Positions 1 through 8,122 are shown, counted from the first letter of the stretch. The stretch is 9,479 nucleotides of DNA from an uncultured Clostridia bacterium (GCA_945875045.1 CAMCIX010000038.1:1-9479); one strand, 5' to 3'. Notes: generated by a model not told the origin, from the sequence alone. Made by a program: numbers and translations.

Positions 1-6
1 GCTATA

Positions 7-15
7 TGGTATAAT
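7..15 (+). promoter_or_regulatory. Extended -10 element upstream of rpsB
   Basis: TATAAT at 10-15 is preceded by TGG at 7-9, giving an extended -10 element. Its -35 lies outside the window. Transcription would start near position 22 and give a leader of about 115 nt before rpsB. Confidence 0.6.
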
Positions 16-21
16 ACCTTA

Positions 22-137
22 GCTGTGCGGTACGCGCGGCAATAAAAAACACACATTCCGTCTAAACGGCAGGGTGTTCCGCAAGGGATTCGCCGTAAAA
101 TGTCGGGATGGAGGAAAAACCTCAGGAGGAATAAAAA
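22..137 (+). promoter_or_regulatory. Structured 5' leader of rpsB
   Basis: The leader holds a small nested hairpin: CCGT (58-61) pairs with ACGG (66-69) across a CTAA loop, enclosed by ACAC (51-54) with GTGT (74-77). A second hairpin, GAGG (111-114) with CCTC (120-123), abuts the strong Shine-Dalgarno AGGAGG (124-129), which is 8 nt from the ATG. Many ribosomal protein operons are autoregulated through their leaders, and this one could be an S2-responsive site. I do not recognise a named motif, so that role is inference. Confidence 0.35.
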
Positions 138-893
138 ATGGCATCAGTAGTAACTATGAAGCAGCTGCTTGAAGCAGGCGTTCACTTCGGACACCAGACA
201 AGACGCTGGAACCCGAAAATGGCGGAGTACATCTTCACCGAACGTAACGGAATTTACATCATCGACCTTCAGAAGACCGTTAAGAAGCTTAACGAGGCTT
301 ATATGTTCGCCCGCGACATCGCGGCGGAGGGCGGCGACATTCTGTTTGTCGGCACAAAGAAGCAGGCTCAGGACTCCATTAAGGAGGAGGCGGAGCATTG
401 CGGAATGCCTTATGTAAACGCCCGTTGGCTCGGCGGTATGCTCACCAACTTTACCACAATCCGCACCCGTATCGCGAGACTTAACCAGCTCCGCAATATG
501 AGAGACGACGGAACCTTTGAGCTTCTCCCCAAAAAGGAAGTAATCAAGCTCAACCTTGAGATTGAAAAGCTCGAAAAGTTCTTAGGCGGAATCCAGGATA
601 TGAAGAAGATTCCGAGCGCACTCTTTATCGTTGACCCGCGCAAGGAAAGAATCGCGGTAGCCGAGGCTAAGAAGCTCGGTATTCCGATTATCGCTATTGT
701 TGACACCAACTGCGACCCCGATGAGATCGACGCCGTTATCCCCGGCAACGACGACGCTATCCGTGCCGTTAAGCTTATTGCCGAGACTATGGCAGCCGCC
801 GTTATCGAGGGCAGACAGGGCGCCGAGATGGGCACCGCCGCCGAGGCTGACGAAGCCGAGGAAGAGGCTGCCGCCGAAGAGGCCGCTGAATAA
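138..893 (+). CDS. rpsB: 30S ribosomal protein S2
   Basis: S2 binds the 30S subunit between head and body and is needed for S1 association and initiation. The protein has 251 residues, within the usual range. It opens with the family hallmark [23 protein letters not shown] and contains [19 protein letters not shown] and the later block [21 protein letters not shown]. Residues from about 225 form an Ala/Glu-rich acidic tail, common in Firmicutes S2 and probably disordered. The ATG follows AGGAGG with 8 nt spacing. tsf begins 28 nt downstream on the same strand, the classic rpsB-tsf operon. Identification is secure from sequence and context. Confidence 0.97.
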   Translation: MASVVTMKQLLEAGVHFGHQTRRWNPKMAEYIFTERNGIYIIDLQKTVKKLNEAYMFARDIAAEGGDILFVGTKKQAQDSIKEEAEHCGMPYVNARWLGGMLTNFTTIRTRIARLNQLRNMRDDGTFELLPKKEVIKLNLEIEKLEKFLGGIQDMKKIPSALFIVDPRKERIAVAEAKKLGIPIIAIVDTNCDPDEIDAVIPGNDDAIRAVKLIAETMAAAVIEGRQGAEMGTAAEADEAEEEAAAEEAAE

Positions 894-921
894 TTTTTTA
901 AGCTTTTAGGAGGAAAATACA

Positions 922-1833
922 ATGGCTTTTACCGCTAAAGACGTACAGGCTTTAAGAGAAAAGACCGGCTGCGGTATGATGGACTGCAAAAAGGCGCTTA
1001 CCGAGTGCAACGGCGATATGGACGCCGCAACCGATTATTTAAGAGAAAAGGGACTTGCTTCCCAGGCTAAGAAGGCAAGCCGCATTGCCGCCGAGGGTAT
1101 TGTCAGCGCCTACACCGGAAACGGCGTAGGGGTTGTGGTTGAGCTTAACAGCGAGACCGACTTCGTTGCCAACGGCGACGGTTTCAAGGCTCTTGCAAAT
1201 GAAATTGCCGAGATTATCGCCGAGCAGAATCCCGCCGACGTTGAGGCTCTCCTTGCCTGCAAAAAGGACGGAAAGACCGTCGAGGAAAAGGTTCAGGAGC
1301 TCTTCCTTGCCGTTCGTGAGAACATTAAGGTTCGCCGTTTTGCCCGTTTTGAGGGTAAGGTTGTTTCCTATGTTCACGCAGGCGGAAAAATCGGCGTTCT
1401 TGTTAACTTCGATACCACGCTTGACGCCGATAACGCCGAGTTTGTAACTATGGCTAAGAACGTAGCAATGCAGATTGCCGCTATGAACCCGTCCTATCTT
1501 GACGAGGCTTCGGTTCCCGCCGAGGTTCTTGAAAAGGAGAAGGAAATCCTTATCGCCCAGATGAAGGAAGACCCCAAGATGGCCAACAAGCCCGAGGCGG
1601 TTTTGGGCAAGATCGTTGACGGTAAAATCAGCAAGTACTATAAGGAAAACTGCCTTGTTGAGCAGCAGTTCGTTATGGACGGCGACATCACCGTAGGCAA
1701 GTATGTTGAGAACACCGCAAAGGCTCTCGGCGCAGACGTTAAGATCGTTTCATTCGTTCGCTTTGAAAAGGGCGAGGGAATCGAAAAGCGTGTTGACGAT
1801 TTCGCCGCAGAGGTTGCCGGAATGGTAAAATAA
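922..1833 (+). CDS. tsf: Translation elongation factor Ts
   Basis: EF-Ts is the cytosolic nucleotide exchange factor that releases GDP from EF-Tu. The 303-residue protein starts with the UBA-like module containing [16 protein letters not shown] (about residues 11-26). This is followed by the core EF-Tu contact motif [11 protein letters not shown] (about 74-84), in which the TDFVA block inserts near the EF-Tu nucleotide site. The rest matches the two core subdomains. AGGAGG (908-913) lies 8 nt before the ATG. It is cotranscribed with rpsB. The gene after it is a sporulation sigma factor instead of pyrH/frr, which often follow tsf in other bacteria. A terminator-like hairpin begins 32 nt after the stop. 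Confidence 0.97.
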   Translation: MAFTAKDVQALREKTGCGMMDCKKALTECNGDMDAATDYLREKGLASQAKKASRIAAEGIVSAYTGNGVGVVVELNSETDFVANGDGFKALANEIAEIIAEQNPADVEALLACKKDGKTVEEKVQELFLAVRENIKVRRFARFEGKVVSYVHAGGKIGVLVNFDTTLDADNAEFVTMAKNVAMQIAAMNPSYLDEASVPAEVLEKEKEILIAQMKEDPKMANKPEAVLGKIVDGKISKYYKENCLVEQQFVMDGDITVGKYVENTAKALGADVKIVSFVRFEKGEGIEKRVDDFAAEVAGMVK

Positions 1834-1865
1834 TTTAAAACTATTTTCATAATAATGCGTTAGGG

Positions 1866-1921
1866 CAAGCCGTTTCCCTCATATACTTTAAGTATCAAAG
1901 GAGGGGTACGGCTTGTTTTTT
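1866..1921 (+). terminator. rpsB-tsf terminator hairpin overlapping the sigK start
   Basis: CAAGCCGT (1866-1873) is an exact inverted match to ACGGCTTG (1908-1915), and CCCTC (1876-1880) pairs with GAGGG (1901-1905). This gives a stem of about 13-14 pairs, followed directly by six T residues (1916-1921). The 20-nt loop itself contains ATACTT/AAGTAT. The layout is that of an intrinsic terminator for the tsf transcript. The 3' arm contains most of the sigK Shine-Dalgarno and its TTG start codon, so the same hairpin would also mask sigK translation initiation on any read-through RNA. Confidence 0.75.
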
Positions 1922-2593
1922 AATTTATTAATGGAAATCGCCTCAAGCATTTACTATTTTGCTCTGCACGTTACGGGGGCGGGGTCATTTCCCCCGCCAC
2001 TCTCTGCGGCGCGGGAGGAGGAGCTGCTTGCAAAAAGCCGAAACGGCGACCTTGACGCGCGGAATACACTTATAGAGCATAATCTGCGACTTGTGGCGCA
2101 TATAGTAAAAAAATATTATAACTCGGGTGCGGATCAGGACGACTTGATTTCAATAGGCACAATAGGGCTTATAAAGGCGGTTTCAACCTTTAACGCCGAT
2201 AAGGGAATCCACCTTGCAACCTATGCGGCACGGTGTATTGAAAATGAAATTTTAATGTTTTTCAGGAATCAGAAAAAATCGGCTCAGGACGTTTTTATAA
2301 GCGACCCTATAGACACCGACAAGGACGGAAACGCACTGACCCTTATTGACGTAATCGCCGACGGCAGTGATATTGCCGAGGAAATCGACACTAAAATAAA
2401 GCTTGAAAAGCTGAGGGTTATCCTTTCGGGCTGTCTTGACGAGCGGGAGAAAAAAATAATCGAAATGCGGTACGGACTGTACGGCGGCGAGGAGCTTACC
2501 CAGCGCGACATTGCAAAAAAGCTGGGTATATCAAGAAGCTACGTCTCCCGCATTGAAAAATCCGCCCTTGAAAAGCTTAGAAGACAGTTTTAG
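1913..2593 (+). CDS. sigK: RNA polymerase sporulation sigma factor SigK, uninterrupted, with pro-sequence
   Basis: This sigma-70 family protein of 226 residues would direct late mother-cell transcription during sporulation. Region 2 is clear: NTLIEHNLRLVAHIVKKY (about 51-68), DDLISIGTIGLIKA (76-89) and LATYAARCIENEILMFFR (101-118). Region 4.2 is the helix-turn-helix LTQRDIAKKLGISRSYVSRIEK (about 195-216). Residues 1-24 are hydrophobic and precede SFPPPLS, matching AFPQPLS of Bacillus subtilis pro-SigK as I recall it. A membrane-held pro-sequence cleaved by a SpoIVFB-type protease is therefore likely. The TTG start is preferred: AAAGGAGGGG (1897-1906) sits 6 nt upstream, whereas ATG at 1931 has no ribosome site and would remove part of the pro-sequence. 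No skin-like interruption is present. Its place between tsf and rplJ is unusual. Confidence 0.9.
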   Translation: MFFNLLMEIASSIYYFALHVTGAGSFPPPLSAAREEELLAKSRNGDLDARNTLIEHNLRLVAHIVKKYYNSGADQDDLISIGTIGLIKAVSTFNADKGIHLATYAARCIENEILMFFRNQKKSAQDVFISDPIDTDKDGNALTLIDVIADGSDIAEEIDTKIKLEKLRVILSGCLDEREKKIIEMRYGLYGGEELTQRDIAKKLGISRSYVSRIEKSALEKLRRQF

Positions 2594-2649
2594 GTTAATT
2601 TTAATTCCGAATTACGAATTAAAAAAGTTCCGCAATTTAGATAGCTTGC

Positions 2650-2676
2650 GGCGGGACGCAACCCCTCGCCCTACGG
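2650..2676 (-). repeat. REP-like palindromic repeat R1 (divergent copy)
   Basis: A GGCGGG arm (2650-2655) pairs with CTCGCC (2665-2670), and the unit ends with CCCTACGG. It shares the G-rich stem and the CCTACG edge with the copies at 2699, 8612 and 8818, but its loop differs. Confidence 0.5.
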
Positions 2677-2698
2677 TGTGTTATCGGGGTCTGTATTG

Positions 2699-2728
2699 CG
2701 GGGCGATGTGGGCATCGCCCCCTACGAT
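2699..2728 (-). repeat. REP-like palindromic repeat R2
   Basis: GGGGCGATG (2700-2708) pairs perfectly with CATCGCCCC (2713-2721) over a TGGG loop, with the CCTACGAT edge on the right. It faces copy R3 as an inverted pair. Confidence 0.75.
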
Positions 2729-2744
2729 AGGCCGTTTGGGTTTG

Positions 2745-2772
2745 CGTAGGGGACGATGCCCACATCGTCCCG
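2745..2772 (+). repeat. REP-like palindromic repeat R3
   Basis: The unit starts with CGTAGG. GGGACGATG (2750-2758) then pairs with CATCGTCCC (2763-2771) over a CCCA loop. It is the inverted partner of R2 with a gap of 16 nt. The pair could fold into one large hairpin and may help terminate sigK transcription. Confidence 0.75.
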
Positions 2773-2802
2773 TTTGTAAGGTATCGGACAATCGGGTATG
2801 CC

Positions 2803-2848
2803 TGTCCATACAAATTTTAAAAAAATGTCCATACAAATTTTTAAAAAA
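2803..2848 (+). repeat. Tandem 23-bp repeat abutting the rplJ promoter
   Basis: Two back-to-back 23-nt units (2803-2825 and 2826-2848) each begin with TGTCCATACAAATTTT and end in an A-tract. They differ only by one T/A shift. The array ends 4 nt before the -35 of the rplJ promoter, so the A/T tracts could work as an UP element or the units could bind a regulator. Confidence 0.7.
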
Positions 2849-2852
2849 GTAC

Positions 2853-2881
2853 TTGACAAACAGCATAAGAAGCATTATAAT
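2853..2881 (+). promoter_or_regulatory. Sigma-A promoter of rplJL
   Basis: TTGACA (2853-2858) and TATAAT (2876-2881) are both perfect consensus hexamers with a 17-nt spacer. Transcription should start near 2888, just before the L10 leader. Confidence 0.92.
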
Positions 2882-2894
2882 CATAATGTTGCAA

Positions 2895-2998
2895 TCCAAA
2901 GACAGCAGGTGACCGTTAAGGTCGTAAGTCTATCGCCTGCCGAGGTGTGCGCTTAAATAATTCGTTTATTTACGCCCGTCCTGTGTCTTTGGACGGGC
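2895..2998 (+). promoter_or_regulatory. L10 leader (ribosomal protein L10 autoregulatory RNA)
   Basis: The RNA upstream of rplJ has the layout of the Firmicutes L10 leader. The closing helix is TCCAAAGAC (2895-2903) with GTCTTTGGA (2985-2993). An internal helix pairs GCAGGTGA (2905-2912) with TCGCCTGC (2933-2940). In this family the L10-L12 complex binds the leader and lowers rplJL expression. The 3' side of the closing helix is shared with the attenuator hairpin listed separately, so the two folds exclude each other. Confidence 0.88.
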
Positions 2999-3010
2999 TA
3001 TTTATTATTT
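2974..3010 (+). terminator. Attenuator hairpin in the L10 leader
   Basis: GCCCGTCC (2974-2981) pairs with GGACGGGC (2991-2998), followed by a T-rich stretch (TATTTATTATTT). The GGA at 2991-2993 is also needed for the L10-leader closing helix, so formation of one structure breaks the other. This supports control by premature termination. Confidence 0.7.
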
Positions 3011-3025
3011 CGGAGGTGAATTTTA

Positions 3026-3535
3026 ATGCCTAACGCTTCTGTTTTGGAGAAAAAGCAGCAGCAGGTTGCCTCTCTCGCGGAGAAGCTTTCAAGCGCAATC
3101 ACCGGCGTAATCGTTGATTACAAGGGTATCACGGTTGCGGACGATACCGCGCTTCGTAAGGAGCTACGCGAGAACGGCGTGGAGTACTTCGTTGTTAAGA
3201 ACACGATTTTAAGCCGCGCTATCGAGGGTACCTCTGTTGAGGGAATGAAATCTGTTTTAGAGGGTACTACCGCTATCGCACTGTCCAAGGAGGACTACAC
3301 CGCGGCGGCGAGAATACTCTGCAAATTCGCCGACGGTCACGACAACTTCAAGGTTAAGTCGGGCTTCTTGGACGGCGAGGTGGTTGATGTAGCCACCATC
3401 GAGTCTCTTGCAAAGCTCCCGAGCAAGGAGGTACTTCTTGCAACGGTTTGCAGCGCATTCCAGGCTCCCATCGCCGCGTTTGCACGCGCGGTTCAGGCTA
3501 TCGTCGATAAGGACGGCTCCGCTGACGCGGAATAA
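3026..3535 (+). CDS. rplJ: 50S ribosomal protein L10
   Basis: L10 anchors the L7/L12 stalk to 23S rRNA at the factor-binding centre, and with L12 it autoregulates its operon. The 169-residue protein has the family features: an N-terminal rRNA-binding domain with VIVDYKGITVADDTALRKELRENGVEYFVVKNTILSRA, central GTTAIALSK, the segment LAKLPSKEVLLA, and a C-terminal helix that carries L12 dimers. GGAGGTGA (3012-3019) is 6 nt before the ATG. rplL follows 34 nt later. rplK and rplA, which normally precede it, are not present. Instead the gene has its own strong promoter and leader. Confidence 0.97.
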   Translation: MPNASVLEKKQQQVASLAEKLSSAITGVIVDYKGITVADDTALRKELRENGVEYFVVKNTILSRAIEGTSVEGMKSVLEGTTAIALSKEDYTAAARILCKFADGHDNFKVKSGFLDGEVVDVATIESLAKLPSKEVLLATVCSAFQAPIAAFARAVQAIVDKDGSADAE

Positions 3536-3569
3536 TTAACTTAAAAAATAATTTACGGAGGAATTTAAA

Positions 3570-3947
3570 ATGGCATCTGAGAAAATCACAGCTATGATTG
3601 AAGAGTTAAAGACTCTTACGGTTCTTGAGCTTTCTGAGCTCGTTAAAGCAGTAGAAGAGGAGTTCGGCGTATCCGCTGCGGCAGCGGTTGCAGTAGCGGC
3701 TCCGGCAGCAGGCGGCGCAGCTGCGGCTGAGGAGAAGACCGAATTTGACGTTGTTCTTAAGGAAGCGGGCGCTGAGAAGATTAAGGTTATCAAGGCTGTT
3801 CGTGAAATCACCGGTCTCGGTCTTGCCGAGGCTAAGGCTATCGTTGACGGCGCTCCCAAGACCCTCAAAGAGGCTGTTGCTAAGGAAGAGGCTGAGTCCA
3901 TTAAGGCTAAGCTCACCGAGGTTGGCGCTACCGTTGAGCTCGCTTAA
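3570..3947 (+). CDS. rplL: 50S ribosomal protein L7/L12
   Basis: This is the mobile stalk protein that recruits and stimulates translational GTPases. It has 125 residues in three parts: an N-terminal dimerisation/L10-binding helix (1 to about 34, with [15 protein letters not shown]), an Ala-rich flexible hinge (about 35-53), and a globular C-terminal domain (about 57-125) with [21 protein letters not shown] and a GAPKTLKE loop. CGGAGG (3556-3561) is 8 nt before the ATG. It is cotranscribed with rplJ under the L10 leader. rpoB does not follow, and the next gene is on the other strand, so this is a two-gene unit. Confidence 0.97.
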   Translation: MASEKITAMIEELKTLTVLELSELVKAVEEEFGVSAAAAVAVAAPAAGGAAAAEEKTEFDVVLKEAGAEKIKVIKAVREITGLGLAEAKAIVDGAPKTLKEAVAKEEAESIKAKLTEVGATVELA

Positions 3948-3965
3948 TTTAAAGCGTATTTTTAT
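3941..3965 (+). terminator. Weak terminator candidate after rplL
   Basis: CGCTT (3941-3945) pairs with AAGCG (3952-3956) and is followed by TATTTTTAT. The stem is only five pairs and overlaps the stop codon. A second small AT-rich hairpin, TTATAG-GTT-CTATAA, lies just downstream. Either could end the rplJL transcript. Confidence 0.35.
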
Positions 3966-4025
3966 AGGTTCTATAATAAATTTTTGGGTAACCAAGTAGA
4001 GCCTACGAATAAATAATAAAAAAAA

Positions 4026-4099
4026 TAGAGCATATTTGGAGAAAATCCGTCAAAATGGAAATGACGAATAACCATTAACAGAGGCTCCAATATGCTCTA
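4026..4099 (+). promoter_or_regulatory. Long hairpin masking the IS transposase start
   Basis: TAGAGCATATTTGGAG (4026-4041) pairs with CTCCAATATGCTCTA (4085-4099), 15 pairs with one bulged T. The ATG at 4092-4094 lies in the 3' arm. Insertion sequences often use such folds to block translation from outside transcription; that role is inferred here. Confidence 0.55.
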
Positions 4100-4145
4100 T
4101 ATTCATTTTACAGAAGAATTGCTCGGATTGCAAGGGGTAAAATAA
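4092..4145 (+). pseudogene. Transposase N-terminal fragment, ISL3-like
   Basis: The frame from ATG 4092 encodes MLYIHFTEELLGLQGVK and then stops. HFTEELLGLQGV resembles the first residues of clostridial ISL3-family transposases as I remember them, which normally continue for about 400 residues with zinc-finger and DDE domains. A weak AGAGG lies 7 nt upstream. The remainder of the gene is missing and what looks like the right end of the element follows at once, consistent with an internal deletion. The match is short and from memory, so the family assignment is moderate. Confidence 0.45.
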
Positions 4146-4171
4146 CAAATGTTGACAAAGAGCCTCTAAAT

Positions 4172-4209
4172 AAAAAAGAGCCGACCGTTTAAGCTCTAAA
4201 CGGTCGGCT
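4172..4209 (-). terminator. Terminator of the beta-galactosidase gene
   Basis: GCCGACCGTTTA (4180-4191) and TAAACGGTCGGC (4197-4208) form a perfect 12-bp stem with a 5-nt loop. Read on the minus strand the stem is followed by CTTTTTTATTT. It lies 29 nt beyond the stop codon of the minus-strand gene. Confidence 0.9.
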
Positions 4210-4237
4210 TGATTTGTAAGCTGTAGGATTATTTCAA

Positions 4238-7072
<2,835 letters not shown>

Positions 7073-7085
7073 CTATGCTCTGAAA

Positions 7086-7113
7086 GCCGCGGTTTTAAAG
7101 GCTTAATCGCGGC
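7086..7113 (-). promoter_or_regulatory. Inverted repeat in the lacZ 5' leader
   Basis: GCCGCG (7086-7091) and CGCGGC (7108-7113) form an inverted repeat around a 16-nt AT-rich centre. It lies between the predicted transcription start (about 7124) and the lacZ ribosome site. It could be an operator or an RNA hairpin. Confidence 0.4.
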
Positions 7114-7130
7114 AGTTTGTTATCAATGTA

Positions 7131-7159
7131 AATATACCTTAAAAAGAAAGGTTTGTCAA
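7131..7159 (-). promoter_or_regulatory. Sigma-A promoter of lacZ
   Basis: On the minus strand, TTGACA (7159-7154) and TATATT (7136-7131) are separated by 17 nt. The predicted start near 7124 gives a leader of about 60 nt. The spacer contains an ACCTT/AAGGT inverted repeat that could bind a repressor. Confidence 0.85.
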
Positions 7160-7195
7160 TATTTTCTTTTACTCGGACAATAATCCTGCCAACCG

Positions 7196-7654
7196 TCAGT
7201 TAAAAACCGCTCTTTTAATTTTGCTGAGGACAGGGCGAAGCTTGCATCGCCAGAGATACCGCAAAGGATAGCTTACCCTATTTAAAAATATATACGCCTT
7301 ATACGCGCGGCTTTTAGAGCAGTCGCAGTATTTACCCTCCCTGTAAAAGGCGGTCATAACGCCGACAATTTGCTCCTCTTTTACATATTCCTTAGAAAAA
7401 AGGTTATCTCCGCGGATTATATAAACTCCGTCCTTGCGCACCTTTAAAATGCGGTGGAGCACCAGCTCCTTTTTGGATTTAACGCGGTAAACCGGCGCGT
7501 CGCCCGCCTTTAGCGGAAACTGCGGCTTTTTTATAACCACAACGTCGCGCCCCTGCCGAAGTAAAGGGCGCATACTGATTCCTCGCGTACGGGTCATAAC
7601 CTCGTCCTGAGTTTCAAGCAGCTTTTCGACGCTTTTAAGGTCCGCCTCTGCCAT
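7196..7654 (-). CDS. S24/S26 family peptidase-like protein
   Basis: A 152-residue protein related to the signal-peptidase/LexA protease fold. The catalytic serine motif is GISMRP (Ser27). The second motif LVLHRI (His67-Arg68) suggests a Ser-His pair as in SipW-type or archaeal signal peptidases in place of Ser-Lys. RGDN (81-84) closes the core. There is no N-terminal membrane anchor, unlike true signal peptidase I, so a cytoplasmic substrate is more likely. Its TAATG overlap with the upstream PqqD-like gene implies translational coupling, and there is no good separate Shine-Dalgarno. Proteins of this family with PqqD partners occur in RiPP-like clusters, where a leader-peptide protease role is suspected. 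That role here is inference. Confidence 0.75.
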   Translation of the reverse strand: MAEADLKSVEKLLETQDEVMTRTRGISMRPLLRQGRDVVVIKKPQFPLKAGDAPVYRVKSKKELVLHRILKVRKDGVYIIRGDNLFSKEYVKEEQIVGVMTAFYREGKYCDCSKSRAYKAYIFLNRVSYPLRYLWRCKLRPVLSKIKRAVFN

Positions 7655-7920
7655 TATTCAATCACATCCGATGCCCTAAGCTTATCGGTAAACTCTTTAA
7701 CAGCTTCGCGAATTTCTTCCTCGGTCGCGTCCTCAAAATCCTTTTTCATTGCCTCGACAATCTCGTCCTCGGTAACGTCGTTTTTAAGCATATTAAAAAT
7801 GTAGGCGCCGACGTCGTTCATTTTAATAAAGCCGTTGAATTTTTCAAGGTCGTCACCCACTGCAACCGCGACGATTTTGTCCGCGACCTCATTTGTTACA
7901 AAATTGTATTTCAGCTTCAT
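7654..7920 (-). CDS. PqqD-like peptide-chaperone protein
   Basis: A small 88-residue protein with the PqqD/RRE pattern: N-terminal beta strands (LKYNFVTNEVADKIVAV), then GFIKMNDVGAYIFNML, then helices with TEDEIVEAMKKDFE and EEEIREAVKEFTDKL, and a final hydrophobic turn (SDVIE). PqqD domains bind leader peptides of ribosomally made peptides and present them to modifying enzymes. AAAAGGAG lies 8 nt before the ATG. It overlaps the downstream S24/S26 peptidase by one base. No precursor peptide or radical SAM enzyme is visible in this window, so the substrate is unknown. Its 5' region coincides with the antitoxin promoter on the other strand. Confidence 0.8.
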   Translation of the reverse strand: MKLKYNFVTNEVADKIVAVAVGDDLEKFNGFIKMNDVGAYIFNMLKNDVTEDEIVEAMKKDFEDATEEEIREAVKEFTDKLRASDVIE

Positions 7921-7938
7921 AACTACTGCTCCTTTTGC

Positions 7939-7966
7939 TTGACAAATTATTATTATATGTTATAAT
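7939..7966 (+). promoter_or_regulatory. Promoter of the antitoxin RNA
   Basis: TTGACA (7939-7944), a 16-nt spacer and TGTTATAAT, an extended -10 (7958-7966), make a near-ideal plus-strand promoter. It faces away from pqqD, and no plus-strand protein gene follows. The -10 is half of a perfect inverted repeat, TTATTATA-TGT-TATAATAA (7950-7968), which places a mirror TATAAT on the minus strand toward pqqD. That mirror copy lacks a recognisable -35. Confidence 0.85.
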
Positions 7967-7999
7967 AAAAACAGAAAGGCGACCGATAGACGGTTAGCC
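7966..7999 (-). terminator. Second, distal terminator candidate for the toxin mRNA
   Basis: Read on the minus strand, the hairpin GGC-TA-ACCG, loop, CGGT-C-GCC (7999-7978) is followed by TTTCTGTTTTTA. If toxin RNA passes the shared terminator it would stop here, and it would then be complementary to the entire antitoxin. Confidence 0.45.
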
Positions 8000-8062
8000 C
8001 TCATAGATTGGTTTAAGAAATAACCGCACTATTTGGAGACAGGGCGGTTATTTCTTTTTTAT
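7973..8062 (+). ncRNA. Candidate antisense antitoxin RNA, about 90 nt
   Basis: A strong plus-strand promoter and a strong intrinsic terminator define an RNA from about 7973 to 8062. It begins with a hairpin (ACCG 7982-7985 with CGGT 7991-7994, outer GGC/GCC) and ends with the terminator stem. It has no convincing reading frame. It is antisense to the last codons and 3' region of the small hydrophobic peptide gene on the minus strand. This is the layout of type I antitoxins such as RatA, SR4 and RNAII. No expression data are available to me. Confidence 0.72.
8015..8060 (+). terminator. Shared terminator of antitoxin and toxin RNAs
   Basis: AAGAAATAACCGC (8015-8027) pairs perfectly with GCGGTTATTTCTT (8044-8056), 13 bp with a 16-nt loop. 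On the plus strand the 3' arm runs into TTTCTTTTTT, a strong terminator. On the minus strand the tail is weaker (TTTCTTAAACC). The minus-strand toxin stop codon (8048-8050) lies inside the stem. Confidence 0.88.
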
Positions 8063-8122
8063 AGTTGCTATGTAACCTGTTGCAAATATCAAAATCAAAA
8101 TGATAAATACATAATGTTCCAC
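8048..8122 (-). CDS. Small hydrophobic peptide, candidate type I toxin
   Basis: A 24-codon frame starts with GTG (8122-8120) and ends with TAA (8050-8048). The peptide reads (M)EHYVFIILILIF, then ATGYIATIKKK. It is a single membrane-spanning segment with a short polar start and a lysine tail, the typical profile of Fst, TxpA or BsrG-class toxins that damage the membrane. AAAGGGGG lies 8 nt before the GTG, and most of it (8130-8135) is paired in a GAAA-capped hairpin. The gene has its own consensus promoter, a long leader and a stop codon inside a bidirectional terminator opposite an antisense RNA. I do not recognise the exact family. The peptide is too short for routine gene finding. Confidence 0.75.
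   Translation of the reverse strand: MEHYVFIILILIFATGYIATIKKK

Larger units (their letters stand above)
3967..4164 (+). mobile_element. Internally deleted ISL3-like insertion sequence remnant (MITE-like)
   Basis: The stretch is AT-rich, unlike its neighbours, and carries features of an IS terminus. A candidate left end GGTTCTATAATAAA (3967-3980) and a right end ending in AAAGAGCC (4157-4164) form only a short imperfect inverted match (GGyTCTwT). In between are a long hairpin enclosing a transposase-like start codon and a truncated transposase reading frame. No target-site duplication is visible at these ends, so the boundaries are tentative. The family is inferred from the peptide. Confidence 0.45.

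Noticed and set aside
410..922. 170-codon minus-strand frame opposite rpsB
   Set aside because: Low-complexity Ser/Ala-rich translation with no recognisable domain, fully antisense to a certain ribosomal gene; a codon-bias shadow.
1931..2593. Alternative ATG start for sigK at 1931
   Set aside because: No Shine-Dalgarno at proper distance and it removes part of the pro-sequence, whereas TTG 1913 has AAAGGAGGGG 6 nt upstream.
2650..2850. Possible CRISPR array from the repeated palindromes and tandem units
   Set aside because: Repeats alternate in orientation, spacing is irregular and no cas gene is present; REP-like elements and a simple tandem duplication explain them.
2511..2912. 133-codon plus-strand frame spanning the sigK end and the REP repeats
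   Set aside because: It overlaps sigK region 4, runs through palindromic repeats, the tandem repeat and the rplJ promoter, and shows no protein-like pattern.
3536..3995. Two minus-strand frames (126 and 129 codons) opposite rplL
   Set aside because: They mirror the Ala/Glu-rich rplL sequence, have no family features and no ribosome site.
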